The translations under genes and the position numbers were made by a program. DNA of 64,000 bases, taken from Fluviicola sp. Its GTDB lineage: Bacteria; Bacteroidota; Bacteroidia; Flavobacteriales_D; Crocinitomicaceae. The notes beneath the pieces were generated by a model. It worked only from the letters and a program-made list of their open reading frames with translations. It was not told where the DNA came from and made no database searches. Within the stretch, counting starts at the first letter, position 1, and each line of letters starts with the position of its first letter. The stretch lies in NCBI GenBank assembly GCA_002734065.2, contig NVXU02000002.1:1-64000 (forward strand). The letters are read 5' to 3'. Positions 53,558-62,386 of this stretch are shown here, piece by piece.

Positions 53558-54478
53558 CATTTTCAATCGTGCATCAATCAGATTTTGCAACTTTTTTTTA
53601 TGGTTTTCTGGCAAAAAACTGTTTTTTACCCACCATTTAATACTTTTTTCTTTACTTAAGATTTTTTGATAAATGTTTTCTCTTTGTTTTACACTGAGAG
53701 ATAGGGTGTTTGCTAAAATGTCAAAATCTTTTAATTTAATTTTGTTTTTCTTCCCATTTAAAGTTAAGCTCATTTGTTCATCTTCGTTATCGATTACTAA
53801 AAAAGTGGATACCAAATCGTATGCTGGACTTAAAGTGAAATTACCATCCCTATTTTCTAACATCGAGAAGTTTTTCAGATGCATATCTGCATTTCCGATA
53901 ATAAAATTAAACAAAACCAATTCAAAAAAATTCAGAGCATCCAGACCTGATTGTGACGAATATTGACGAATCGTTTTTCCTGTTTTTTCATAACTACTTT
54001 TGTATTTACGTTCGGTCAGTGTTTCTGTAAGTTGACACAAATCTTCACTTGCCAATTTCGCATTTCTGTCTCTATCAAACCTTTGCGTTATGTATGCTAA
54101 GTTTCCCGACGGCAATTTTATTAAGCTATGTTTGGCTGTTTTAATATTCAATTCAGCAGCCAAACGCATACAAAGGTCCTCGTTTTCAGGTAAAGATTGA
54201 TATACCTCACTTTGGGGCTTAATTATAAAATTACTTTTGCTGTCAATGATAGAAAAACGAATAGTTGATTTACTCTTTTCTAACCACAAACTTAATTTAG
54301 GTTGAACGCCAGTAATTGTAGTGTTTGCTTCAATTAATTCTTTTGCATGTTCTTTTAATTCCTTTTCATTAATATTTATTAATGGCATTTGCTTTAAACC
54401 AAATTCCTTCTTTAAACATTTTGTATGATAGTTTATTTCTAATTTATCAAGAGGTTTATAGCAGATTAAACATTTCAT
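53537..54478 (-). CDS. hipT: HipT-like toxin kinase (HipA C-terminal type)
   Basis: About 313 aa from ATG 54478, one base after the hipS stop (the track GTG is seven codons earlier). An N-terminal cysteine cluster (CLICYKPLDKLEINYHTKC) is followed by ITGVQPKLSLWLEKSK (Gly-rich loop with Ser), SNFIIKPQSE (ATP-site lysine), IGNADMHLKNFSML (catalytic Asp/Asn) and SPAYDLVSTF (metal Asp). HipT kinases phosphorylate an aminoacyl-tRNA synthetase (TrpRS in E. coli O127). It lacks the N-terminal HipA subdomain, which is encoded separately. Confidence 0.85.
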   Translation of the reverse strand: MKCLICYKPLDKLEINYHTKCLKKEFGLKQMPLININEKELKEHAKELIEANTTITGVQPKLSLWLEKSKSTIRFSIIDSKSNFIIKPQSEVYQSLPENEDLCMRLAAELNIKTAKHSLIKLPSGNLAYITQRFDRDRNAKLASEDLCQLTETLTERKYKSSYEKTGKTIRQYSSQSGLDALNFFELVLFNFIIGNADMHLKNFSMLENRDGNFTLSPAYDLVSTFLVIDNEDEQMSLTLNGKKNKIKLKDFDILANTLSLSVKQRENIYQKILSKEKSIKWWVKNSFLPENHKKKLQNLIDARLKMLDTVSR

Positions 54479-54479
54479 T

Positions 54480-54797
54480 TTATTTTTCTTTTTTAACACT
54501 TACATCACCTATATTATCCTGACATAGTGTGAGTAAAATGTTCATCCTATCTCGTGGATTTAATTTCCAATTATCAACAGCGATTTGCAATAACCATCCT
54601 TCGGGTATTAAACCGTCAAAAAAAGGAATCATATTCTCACTTATATATTTTTTTTCTCGCAAAGGCAGAGTCCTACTTATTTCTCCGTATTTAGGGTTGG
54701 CTAAATACAATTTGTCGTATTGAAAATGACATCCTTCTTCATCCTCCCAAATTGTTCCTGCCAATATTTCTTTTTTATATACAATTCCTTTTTTCAT
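54480..54797 (-). CDS. hipS: HipS-like protein (stand-alone HipA N-terminal subdomain)
   Basis: 105 aa. AGTIWEDEEGCHFQYDKLYL, ISRTLPLREKKY and MIPFFDGLIPEGWLLQIA are the standard HipA N-terminal subdomain, ending near CQDNIGDVSV. In HipBST systems this small protein is the antitoxin that inhibits HipT. It overlaps hipB by 4 bp (ATGA-type). Confidence 0.85.
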   Translation of the reverse strand: MKKGIVYKKEILAGTIWEDEEGCHFQYDKLYLANPKYGEISRTLPLREKKYISENMIPFFDGLIPEGWLLQIAVDNWKLNPRDRMNILLTLCQDNIGDVSVKKEK

Positions 54798-55249
54798 TGC
54801 TCTTCAATGTATTGCATGTCAGAATGTGAAATTATTTCTACTAATTGATCATTCTTCTTTTTTTGATAGCTCATAGCATTATTATTTGAAACAAATTTCC
54901 ATCCTGATATTTCTTTATTATTAGCATCTATTATTTCGTCAATAATAAAACCGTATTTTATAATTTTGTTTTTCAAAGTAATTTTTACTGCTCTAGTAAA
55001 ATATTTAAGACGAATGTCATTTTTAAAATTTAAAGCAATCTCATAAGCATCTAATTCAATCTTTGCAGGAGACATGCGAAATCCAAATAAAGATAAAACT
55101 TGATTGACTTTATCCAATCTCAACGTCTCTTTTCCTTGTTCCATTTCCCTAACAAATCGAATTCCAACACCTGCTTTATGGGCAAGTTCTTTCTGTGTCA
55201 TATTCAATTTCTTTCGATAAAATTTTATAAATGATGCTGCTTTTGTCAT
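54794..55249 (-). CDS. hipB: HipB-like XRE regulator with C-terminal extension
   Basis: About 151 aa from ATG 55249 (MTKAASFIKFYRKK); the track start 13 codons upstream lies among operator-like repeats. HTH: LNMTQKELAHKAGVGIRFVREMEQG, followed by the HipB-like LRLDKVNQVLSLFGF. A further ~75 residues (ALNFKNDIRLKYFTRAVKIT...) form an unrecognised second domain. It is predicted to bind DNA, repress the operon and form the complex with HipS and HipT. Confidence 0.85.
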   Translation of the reverse strand: MTKAASFIKFYRKKLNMTQKELAHKAGVGIRFVREMEQGKETLRLDKVNQVLSLFGFRMSPAKIELDAYEIALNFKNDIRLKYFTRAVKITLKNKIIKYGFIIDEIIDANNKEISGWKFVSNNNAMSYQKKKNDQLVEIISHSDMQYIEEQ

Positions 55250-55254
55250 AAAAT

Positions 55255-55354
55255 ATACCTTTACAGGTGTAAATATAGTAAATATCATTAAAAAAAATAC
55301 CGATTGGGTATATATTTAATGTTTATTTCAAAAACAAACCTGAACGGGTATATA
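55255..55354. promoter_or_regulatory. Candidate HipB operators
   Basis: Three related dyads precede hipB: ATACCTTTACAGGTGT (55255), ATACCGATTGGGTAT (55297-55311) and AAACCTGAACGGGTATA (55337-55353). All share ACC-N5/6-GGT with AT flanks, like the TATCC-N8-GGATA style of HipB sites. They cover the expected hipB promoter and suggest autorepression. Confidence 0.45.
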
Positions 55355-55395
55355 AATTGTATTTTATTAAACCGAAAAACTTTTCGAGTATTAAG

Positions 55396-55487
55396 CTTAA
55401 CCCTTTCATAACCATTCCTTAACCTACTTTCATTCTCTTCTTCCCTATCTTTACAGAAAAAAATGTCAGTGCAAGAATTGAAAATAG
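55396..55487. repeat. 92-bp direct repeat, right copy, flanking hipBST
   Basis: Partner of 53434-53525. It carries the upstream region and first eight codons of the intact 65-aa gene and so marks the original locus. The region 55355-55395 between it and the operators has no other feature. Confidence 0.9.
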
Positions 55488-55660
55488 AAAAGCCTAAAAA
55501 TGATTTGGTGCAACTCATGCAACTCGGAGACGAAGCAGGTAAAATTGGTTTGCTGCAAGAATCACTAACTTGGTACACAAAAGGTCTTGCCAAAGCGAGA
55601 GACCTTAAAAATGAAGTGATGATGGAGAAGTTTTCTTCTTTGGTGATGTTGTCGTTGTAG
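55463..55660 (+). CDS. Small helical protein, unknown
   Basis: 65 aa, MSVQELKIEKPKNDLVQLM, then a TPR-like helical pair (GKIGLLQESLTWYTKGLAKARDLKNEVM). No family recognised. Its start region is duplicated on the other side of hipBST, which shows this locus was the insertion site. Convergent with pdxJ, whose stop begins at 55661. Confidence 0.6.
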   Translation: MSVQELKIEKPKNDLVQLMQLGDEAGKIGLLQESLTWYTKGLAKARDLKNEVMMEKFSSLVMLSL

Positions 55661-56374
55661 TTAAACCAACAACCTCTTATACATCTGTACTGTATTCTCC
55701 AAACCTAAATACAAGGCATCAGAAATCAATGCGTGACCAATAGACACCTCTTGTAAACCTTCGATATTCTCCTTGAAGAATTTTAAATTCTCTAAGTCCA
55801 AATCATGACCTGCGTTAAGACCCAATCCTAATTCTACCGCTAATTTTGCCGCAGCAACGTAGTCTTTTATTGCATTCTCCGGATTGGATTTAAAATTCTG
55901 CGCATAAGGACCTGTATATAATTCTATCCTATCAATGCCGCATTTTGCGGCGAATTCAATGTTTTGCAAGTTGGTGTCAACAAACACGGAAGAACGGATG
56001 CCTTTGCTTCTTAATTCTTGAGAAAGTTCTGTTAAAAGAACCTCATTTTGCTTCGTGTCCCAACCTGCATTGGAGGTCAAAACACCAGGAGAATCAGGAA
56101 CCAAGGTTGCTTGAGCAGGTGCAACTTCCGAAACCAAGTCCATAAAACGTTGGTTGGGATAACCTTCAATGTTGAATTCCGTTGTGACCACCTTTGCCAA
56201 ATCGTAAACATCTTGCCTGGTGATGTGGCGCTCGTCCGGTCGAGGATGCACCGTAATCCCATCTGCTCCAAAACGTTCACAATCAATCGCGACTTGCACA
56301 ACATTGGGCGTGTTTTCTCCCCTCGCATTTCGCAAAGTGGCAATTTTATTTACGTTTACACTAAGCATCGTCAT
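55661..56374 (-). CDS. pdxJ: Pyridoxine 5'-phosphate synthase
   Basis: 237 aa TIM barrel condensing 1-deoxyxylulose 5-phosphate with 3-amino-2-oxopropyl phosphate. Signature segments: [64 protein letters not shown] and [14 protein letters not shown]. Upstream on the minus strand TACTTTTG (56397-56404) fits the -7 box. Its need for DXP implies at least DXP synthase in the genome. Confidence 0.95.
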   Translation of the reverse strand: MTMLSVNVNKIATLRNARGENTPNVVQVAIDCERFGADGITVHPRPDERHITRQDVYDLAKVVTTEFNIEGYPNQRFMDLVSEVAPAQATLVPDSPGVLTSNAGWDTKQNEVLLTELSQELRSKGIRSSVFVDTNLQNIEFAAKCGIDRIELYTGPYAQNFKSNPENAIKDYVAAAKLAVELGLGLNAGHDLDLENLKFFKENIEGLQEVSIGHALISDALYLGLENTVQMYKRLLV

Positions 56375-56442
56375 AATGGGTACAATTTTTGTTCCACAAA
56401 AGTAAGAACATAGTTAGTATTTATATTACATTCGTACCATCA

Positions 56443-57105
56443 ATGATAGCATTAAACCTCATAAACGACGAAATTCCGCCATTAAAACATTCTGATACTG
56501 CTGAAAAAGCAATGAATTGGATGGAAGAATTTAAAGTTTCGCATCTGCCTGTACTCAAAAACGGTCAGTTTGTCGGTGTGGTCTCAGAAAGCGAAATTCT
56601 GGACCAAATGGAAATGGACAAAACCTTGGACGAGCTGTTTCAAGTTCTCCCAAGACCCTATGCTATCGCAAGTGATCACATTTATCAAGTTCTTTCCAAA
56701 ATTTCTGAACTGAAACTGAGCGTGATTCCTGTCCTCGATGAGAATGAGAATTATTTGGGTTGCACAACGGTTCAACATTTGATGTCGTTGATAGCAAAAA
56801 CAGGCAGTATTCGTGAGAATGGAGGAATTCTGGTCTTAGAGATTGCCAATATCGACTATTCTTTGGCGCAAATTGCACAAATTGTCGAAAGCAACGATGC
56901 TAAAATTTTGAGTTCTTACATCATGTCGTCACCTGATTCTACCAACATTGAAGTCACTTTGAAAATCAATAAGATAGAATTGGATAGAATAATTCGTACT
57001 TTTGAGAGATACGATTATACAATTAAGGCATCTTTTCAGAAGAGTGCCAACTTGGACGATATGCAATTTAGATACGATGCACTAATGAATTATTTGAACC
57101 TTTAA
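56443..57105 (+). CDS. CBS-domain protein with ACT-like C-terminus
   Basis: About 220 aa from ATG 56443. Two CBS motifs (SDTAEKAMNWMEEFKVSHLPVLKNGQFVGVVSESEIL; HIYQVLSKISELKLSVIPVLDENENYLG) are followed by an ACT-like domain (GGILVLEIANIDYSLAQIAQIVESNDAKI). Similar to AcuB-type regulators that sense adenylates. It ends 3 bp before the nadK ATG, so co-transcribed. Confidence 0.85.
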   Translation: MIALNLINDEIPPLKHSDTAEKAMNWMEEFKVSHLPVLKNGQFVGVVSESEILDQMEMDKTLDELFQVLPRPYAIASDHIYQVLSKISELKLSVIPVLDENENYLGCTTVQHLMSLIAKTGSIRENGGILVLEIANIDYSLAQIAQIVESNDAKILSSYIMSSPDSTNIEVTLKINKIELDRIIRTFERYDYTIKASFQKSANLDDMQFRYDALMNYLNL

Positions 57106-57108
57106 GTG

Positions 57109-57987
57109 ATGAATGTAGCCATTTTCGGAAGAAAAGTTACCAAGCAAAACGCAGAATATTACGTTGAATTATTCAAAATTCTGAAAGACTTCGGGTGGAA
57201 TCCAGTCGTTCATTCTGCACTTCAAGATAAATTGATTAAAAAAGTCGGTATTGCAGAAAATTGTGACTCTTTTTCTTCACATGTAGATTTTCAATCGGGA
57301 ATTGATTTAAGTCTAAGCATGGGAGGTGATGGAACCTTTATTCAGAATGTGAAATTTGTTCGAAATTCTCAAGTTCCAATCTTAGGAATCAACACAGGGA
57401 GACTTGGTTTTCTTGCCAATATTTCGAAAGAAAATATTGAGCAAGCAATGGATTTGGTGAAACGCAAAGAATTTGAGCACCAAAGTAGATCCTTGATTCG
57501 CGTTGAGACAGAGCGCAATTTATTTGGAGAAGACAATGTCGCTTTCAATGAAGTTACGCTTCAAAAAAGAGAGACAGCATCCATGATTACCGTGCACGCT
57601 TCGTTAGAAGGGAAATACCTCAATTCTTACTGGGCGGATGGATTAATCGTTTCAACTCCATCAGGTTCAACGGCTTACAATTTAAGCTGTGGAGGTCCTA
57701 TTGTTACACCGGGTTGCCAAGTTCATATTCTCACACCCATTGCTCCGCATAATTTAAACGTGCGACCGATGGTTGTTCCCGACCACATGCCCATAAAATT
57801 AACCATTGAAGGTAGAAATAGAACCTACCTAATTTCTCTGGATGGAAAATCACTGAGCATCAAGCAAAACGAGGATGTGGAAATTCACAAAGCCGATTAC
57901 ATGATCAATGTGGTCAAGTTTGAGGAGAATAATTTCTTAGATACAATTCGTAATAAAATGTTCTGGGGAACGGATAAACGAAATTAA
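57109..57987 (+). CDS. nadK: NAD kinase
   Basis: About 292 aa from ATG 57109 (GTG 57106 is one codon earlier). Motifs: LSMGGDGTFIQNVKFV (GGDGT), GINTGRLGFLANIS, FNEVTLQK and STPSGSTAYNLSCGGPIV. It phosphorylates NAD to NADP. The CBS/ACT gene directly before it may relate to nucleotide status (inference). Confidence 0.95.
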   Translation: MNVAIFGRKVTKQNAEYYVELFKILKDFGWNPVVHSALQDKLIKKVGIAENCDSFSSHVDFQSGIDLSLSMGGDGTFIQNVKFVRNSQVPILGINTGRLGFLANISKENIEQAMDLVKRKEFEHQSRSLIRVETERNLFGEDNVAFNEVTLQKRETASMITVHASLEGKYLNSYWADGLIVSTPSGSTAYNLSCGGPIVTPGCQVHILTPIAPHNLNVRPMVVPDHMPIKLTIEGRNRTYLISLDGKSLSIKQNEDVEIHKADYMINVVKFEENNFLDTIRNKMFWGTDKRN

Positions 57988-58076
57988 AAAAATCATAAAA
58001 TTTCACTTCGGCGCAGAATTTGCACTAGATTTCTCACAATTAATCAATACATTTGAAAATCAAAAAATAAAGAATT

Positions 58077-59267
58077 ATGACAAAGATATTTTTAGCCCTA
58101 TTTACACTTGTTTTTGCAACGGCAACATTTGCTGGAATCCAAGGAGATAAAAACACTTCGACAAGCTCTGTGCGGGGAAAGAAAGAGAAAAAGCAAAAAC
58201 TTGAAAAAGGAATGTATGCAGAAATGGCAACAACGAAAGGTGTTATTCTTATACAATTAGAGTTTGAGAAAACTCCCATGACGGTTGCCAATTTCGTTGG
58301 GCTGGCAGAAGGAAATTTTACAGTTTCTGATTCTATGCATTACACGACTCCATTCTATGATAACTTAGTTTTTCATAGAGTATTGAAAGATTTCATGATT
58401 CAAGGTGGAGATCCTGCGGGCAATGGCTCAGGAGGACCAAAACATCGTTTTTACGATGAAATTGACGAAACATTAAAGCATACAGGCCCTGGAATTCTTT
58501 CCATGGCTAATTCTGGACCTGCAACGAACGGCAGTCAATTCTTTATTACGCACAAAGCAACTCCTTGGCTGGATGGGAAACACACTGTTTTCGGACATGT
58601 TATTTCGGGACAAGATGTTGTGAATGCAATAGAACAAGGAGATACACTTATTTCTTTAAAAATCATTCGTAAAGGAAAAATTGCCAAGAAATGGAATGCA
58701 ACGGAACAATTTGCGAAGGTTTACGATAAGATAAAAGTAAAAAAGAAAGTAGAAAAAGAGTACATGGCAAAATGTGCAGCAATGTCAGAAGATGAGTACA
58801 AGGTATTCATGTTTGAGGAAGTGAAAAAGAAATATCCAACGGCGCAGCAGTCTGCATCGGGCTTGGTTTACATCATTGAAAATGCTGGAGACACAAACGC
58901 AATGCCTGAACCAGGAGCAGGTCTAAAAGTTCATTACAAAGGTACTTTTAGAGTTTCAGGGAAGAAATTCGATTCTTCTTACGATAGAGATCAGCCGATG
59001 GCATTTAATTACAAAGAACAGCGAATGATTCCAGGGTTTGAAGAAGGAATGGGCATGATTGGTAAGGGCGGAAAAGCCAAGCTAATCATTCCTTACTATG
59101 CAGCTTACGGTGCACAAGGTCGCCCAGGAGCAATCCCTCCTTATTCTGACTTGGTTTTTGATATTGAGATGGTAGATGTTGTGGCTCCGGTGAGCAATAA
59201 ACCAACGACTCCTTCTCAAATTTCTCCTACGAAGAATGGGAATTCTCATGAAGGGCATGATCATTAG
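58077..59267 (+). CDS. Cyclophilin-FKBP fusion peptidyl-prolyl isomerase
   Basis: 396 aa with signal peptide (IFLALFTLVFATATFA). Cyclophilin domain ~45-215 (VFHRVLKDFMIQGGDP, NGSQFFITHKATPWLDGKHTVFGHV), a linker, then an FKBP domain ~270-365 (LKVHYKGTFRVSGKKFDSSY, MIPGFEEGMGMIGKGGKAKL, IPPYSDLVFDIEM) and a His-rich tail (HEGHDH). Acts on protein folding in the envelope. The linker after the signal peptide (DKNTSTSSVRGKK) looks repeat-derived (CTTCGACAAGCTC). Confidence 0.92.
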   Translation: MTKIFLALFTLVFATATFAGIQGDKNTSTSSVRGKKEKKQKLEKGMYAEMATTKGVILIQLEFEKTPMTVANFVGLAEGNFTVSDSMHYTTPFYDNLVFHRVLKDFMIQGGDPAGNGSGGPKHRFYDEIDETLKHTGPGILSMANSGPATNGSQFFITHKATPWLDGKHTVFGHVISGQDVVNAIEQGDTLISLKIIRKGKIAKKWNATEQFAKVYDKIKVKKKVEKEYMAKCAAMSEDEYKVFMFEEVKKKYPTAQQSASGLVYIIENAGDTNAMPEPGAGLKVHYKGTFRVSGKKFDSSYDRDQPMAFNYKEQRMIPGFEEGMGMIGKGGKAKLIIPYYAAYGAQGRPGAIPPYSDLVFDIEMVDVVAPVSNKPTTPSQISPTKNGNSHEGHDH

Positions 59268-59356
59268 GAGTGCGGAGTAATGAGTGAAGAGCATTGGAGC
59301 ATTGGATATTCTAACAATTTCCAAGTAAGCTTCTGGCACCTCTTTGCTCTGTGAAA

Positions 59357-59516
59357 CTCTGTGTCAATATAGAGCTTTAGAGTATTGGAGCATTAGAGCT
59401 TTGGAACTGACTTCTTATAAAAACCTACTCAACTCTGTGGAACTCTTCCGAAAAGTCGGAACAAGTCGTGCCTTCTCTGCGGTTCTCTGTGTCAATATAG
59501 AGCTTTAGAGTATTGG
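59357..59516. repeat. Direct repeats in the PPIase-DUF6089 spacer
   Basis: The 32-mer beginning CTCTGTGTCAATATAGAGCT occurs perfectly at 59357-59388 and 59485-59516. Between them are AACTCTGTGGAACTCTTCC, a small hairpin TCCGAAAAGTCGGA and CTTCTCTGCGGTTCTCTGTG, relatives of the repeats near the GxxExxY gene. The 350-bp spacer contains no credible gene. Confidence 0.75.
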
Positions 59517-59619
59517 GTTTTCTGACAGTGGGAGTTAAGATTGAGCAAGAGTATCTCACCTTTCGAGAAATCTAAAAACTTTCTTAGTTTATCACTTCTC
59601 TGTTTAACAGAACAACAGA

Positions 59620-60429
59620 CTAATGACTATAACACCTGCTCGGATCTCCCAAACTCACCGTTAGCATCATTCCTCCAAAAAGGTACCAGTCCTTATTAGC
59701 AGCATTGCCTCGTTGTCCATAAAGCCTCCCTGATCGGTTAGACAACGCAACAGTTGTCGGACTGCTAACCGCAGCCAACTCTATCGGGTTTACATAAGAA
59801 TTAGCTCCCACATCATCAATGTAATCTGTAAATGTTTTGCGCAGACCTATTTCAAAATTCAACCCTATTCTCTTGCCTAAAGAAAGTTTTACACCAACCC
59901 CAATCGGTATGGACATCTGTGTCAAGTTGTAATATCCTTTAGAATTAAGCGGTGTTCCCTGCCCTTCAGTGCCCAGGTTTCGTAATTCGACTTCTGTACC
60001 ATTGTACATTGTTGTGGGTTTCATTCTGAAAACTGCCAATTCTGCCAAGACATACATCGTTCCTTTGTATCTATCGTGTCCTAATTGAAATGGAAAGTAG
60101 CTGAATTCAACTCCTGCACCAAACTCGTAGATTGTTGTCTTAAAATTAAGGTTTCGCAGTCTATTTGTCTCAATAGTAGAGTTTGCATCGTCACCGCTGA
60201 GTGTTCCATAGAGAAAGTTGGCTCTAAAACTCAACCTTGAATGAATGTTGTATCGATACACCAAACCACCAGCAAGGTTTATATTCTTATAAGGAGTAAA
60301 CTGGTTTAACTCTCCAATATAGGACGTGCCACCAATCATCACTCCAAATTCTGACTTAGAAAGGGCTGTGTGGAATTGCCCCAAAGAATTGAAGGCAAAA
60401 AAAACGAATATAATAAGTATACTTTTCAT
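59620..60429 (-). CDS. DUF6089 (PorG-like) outer-membrane protein
   Basis: About 269 aa from ATG 60429 (MKSILIIFVFFAFNSLGQ signal peptide); the track start 11 codons upstream breaks it. GVMIGGTSYIGELNQFTPYKNINLAGG is the family opening, followed by alternating beta-strand segments and a basic loop (GNAANKDWYLFGGMMLTVSLG). DUF6089 includes PorG, a T9SS component, consistent with the T9SS cargo earlier in the window. Confidence 0.85.
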   Translation of the reverse strand: MKSILIIFVFFAFNSLGQFHTALSKSEFGVMIGGTSYIGELNQFTPYKNINLAGGLVYRYNIHSRLSFRANFLYGTLSGDDANSTIETNRLRNLNFKTTIYEFGAGVEFSYFPFQLGHDRYKGTMYVLAELAVFRMKPTTMYNGTEVELRNLGTEGQGTPLNSKGYYNLTQMSIPIGVGVKLSLGKRIGLNFEIGLRKTFTDYIDDVGANSYVNPIELAAVSSPTTVALSNRSGRLYGQRGNAANKDWYLFGGMMLTVSLGDPSRCYSH

Positions 60430-60530
60430 TGTAATATCATGCAAAGAACGCAAAAGTATCAAGAAAATTGTACTTCAAAAAAAAACGATCGAATTTCTCG
60501 ACCGTTTTCTTGAAAATTGATGTTCGTTAT

Positions 60531-62258
60531 TTAAAAAGAGGGAGCACTTATTGTTCTGAAGCTTTTCACAGATACACGTAAATTCTTCGGGTATTTAACT
60601 GTATATCCTATCTTTTTAGACGCACCTCCACTTGGCTCTATAGTAACATGCCACACTACCTCTCCTGTTGCTGGTGATTTCACACCTCCAGAAAGTACAT
60701 CATCATAGATGACAATCTCACTCGATGTTGAAATGGGAACTTGATCATAAATTTTCACGTTAACAGGTACATTCCTGTTGTTTCTCACAGTGATATCAAA
60801 GCGATAAGAATCTTTTCTGGAACTTCCCATTACTTTTTTAGTGCTCATTTCTGAAAGTAATTTACGAACAACAACCACTTTGCTGTCACGTCCGAAAGAA
60901 AGGCTCAAAGTACCTGTTACATTTCTTGTGTCAATTTGCGAAACACCCACGTATTGTCCTCCGAAATACACATTAGTAGGACCTGGAATTAACTCTAAAT
61001 CTTGCCAACCGACTATGTTTGCCATTAAAAATACTGAACGGTCTAACTTTGGAACAGTGATGTGTGAGAATGTTGCGTCTAAATTCACTTCTTTCACTTC
61101 TACCGTATAAGGTTTTGCATCTGCAGGGCAGGAGAATTTAGAAGCAATATCAAATTCAGTTGATAATTCAGAAATTTCTATCTGTTTCATCTGTACTTTG
61201 GGTAAGTTGCTCACCTGTTGAACTTCTGCTCTTGTAAAACCATTGCCAAAACGACCTTTATTCTTGTCATCGTCTATCATATAATTATCATACGCTCGCT
61301 GATTGGCAATATTTAAACTAGAAACAACACTGCTTCGATAATCTGTCTGATTTGCCTGGGGAGCATAATATTTCGCTTTCTTTTTACCTAAATGATACGC
61401 CGAAGCACTCAAATACCATGGAGAAAGTTCTGGATGAGACGCAGACAGTTGAGGATCTGCCGTAGATAGAGATAAATCCACATTTTTCCACTCGTTACCG
61501 GTGTTGTTATAGACTTTCGCTTTGTATTTAAGGTTTATTTTCTCACTCAAATCATTCGCAGATAAATCATAGGTTGCTGCCCAACCGCAATCACTTACGA
61601 GGTATTTTAATTTCGTGCTAATGCTTTCTGCTCTTTCTGAATCTATGAGAATAATAACTTGATTACTTCTCTGATTCTCATTGTAATTCAATTCTATCAA
61701 TTGATGGCGTGTATCTTCTACTGCCCCCCTGTTTTTTCGTTGTTCCTTTCTCAAAGAACTTATTTTTCGATTAATTTTCAAGGTTCTCTCTCTAAAAAAA
61801 TCTGCAGCATCTCGAATTTGATCAACCGTTAAGCTCGCATTTTTACCACTGATGCTTTTGTTGGTGTTCAAAACCGCCTGTTCTGCATAATACGCATTCA
61901 GTTGGTCTTCGATGTCCTGACTTTTATCTTTTAATACTTCCAAAGAGTCATTGAGAACAGAAATTCTCGGGTTGAATTGTTCTGCTGCTAAGAAATCCAT
62001 TTCGGTAGAAACAGAAACCAATCGAAAGTCTCCCGAACCTGTAAATTGAATTGATTGCGGATCGGCATAGGTTGAAATTCCAGAGAAAACAAGCTTATTC
62101 CGACCTTTTGTAAGTTGAACGTCCTGTTTTCGGGACATTTCTCCAGCAGTCAGGTATAGCTTAACCTCATCGATATTCGTTTTAATAATTTGCTTACTCA
62201 CCTCTTGAGTAGAACCAAAAAATGGCAGCAGTAGAAACAGTAGTTGAATTTTGTTCAT
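60531..62258 (-). CDS. DUF4139/DUF4140 (mucoidy inhibitor A-like) protein
   Basis: 575 aa, signal peptide (IQLLFLLLPFFGSTQ). DUF4140 at ~25-125 (TNIDEVKLYLTAGEMSRKQDV), a coiled coil ~85-200, and DUF4139 (YKAKVYNNTGNEWKNVDLSLSTADP ... LRVSVKSFRTISAPSF). Large exported protein, function unknown in bacteria. Monocistronic. Confidence 0.88.
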   Translation of the reverse strand: MNKIQLLFLLLPFFGSTQEVSKQIIKTNIDEVKLYLTAGEMSRKQDVQLTKGRNKLVFSGISTYADPQSIQFTGSGDFRLVSVSTEMDFLAAEQFNPRISVLNDSLEVLKDKSQDIEDQLNAYYAEQAVLNTNKSISGKNASLTVDQIRDAADFFRERTLKINRKISSLRKEQRKNRGAVEDTRHQLIELNYNENQRSNQVIILIDSERAESISTKLKYLVSDCGWAATYDLSANDLSEKINLKYKAKVYNNTGNEWKNVDLSLSTADPQLSASHPELSPWYLSASAYHLGKKKAKYYAPQANQTDYRSSVVSSLNIANQRAYDNYMIDDDKNKGRFGNGFTRAEVQQVSNLPKVQMKQIEISELSTEFDIASKFSCPADAKPYTVEVKEVNLDATFSHITVPKLDRSVFLMANIVGWQDLELIPGPTNVYFGGQYVGVSQIDTRNVTGTLSLSFGRDSKVVVVRKLLSEMSTKKVMGSSRKDSYRFDITVRNNRNVPVNVKIYDQVPISTSSEIVIYDDVLSGGVKSPATGEVVWHVTIEPSGGASKKIGYTVKYPKNLRVSVKSFRTISAPSF

Positions 62259-62386
62259 CTTTTTTATTTATAGATACAGCTGTAAGAACTAAAAGTTCAT
62301 AACGGTACGAATACTTCATCAATATATGAAGAAAGATAAAATTTGTTAAGATTTTTCGAGAAAAAGAATAATGAAATGGATGAAAC

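Noticed and set aside
53537-54797. Frameshifted ordinary hipA
   Set aside because: The two parts have separate starts and stops with a 1-bp junction, intact family boundaries and the known hipB-hipS-hipT order, so a tripartite system explains it better.
55288-55593. 101-aa minus-strand ORF upstream of hipB
   Set aside because: It is antisense to the 65-aa gene and runs through the 92-bp repeat and operator region; no start signal or family.
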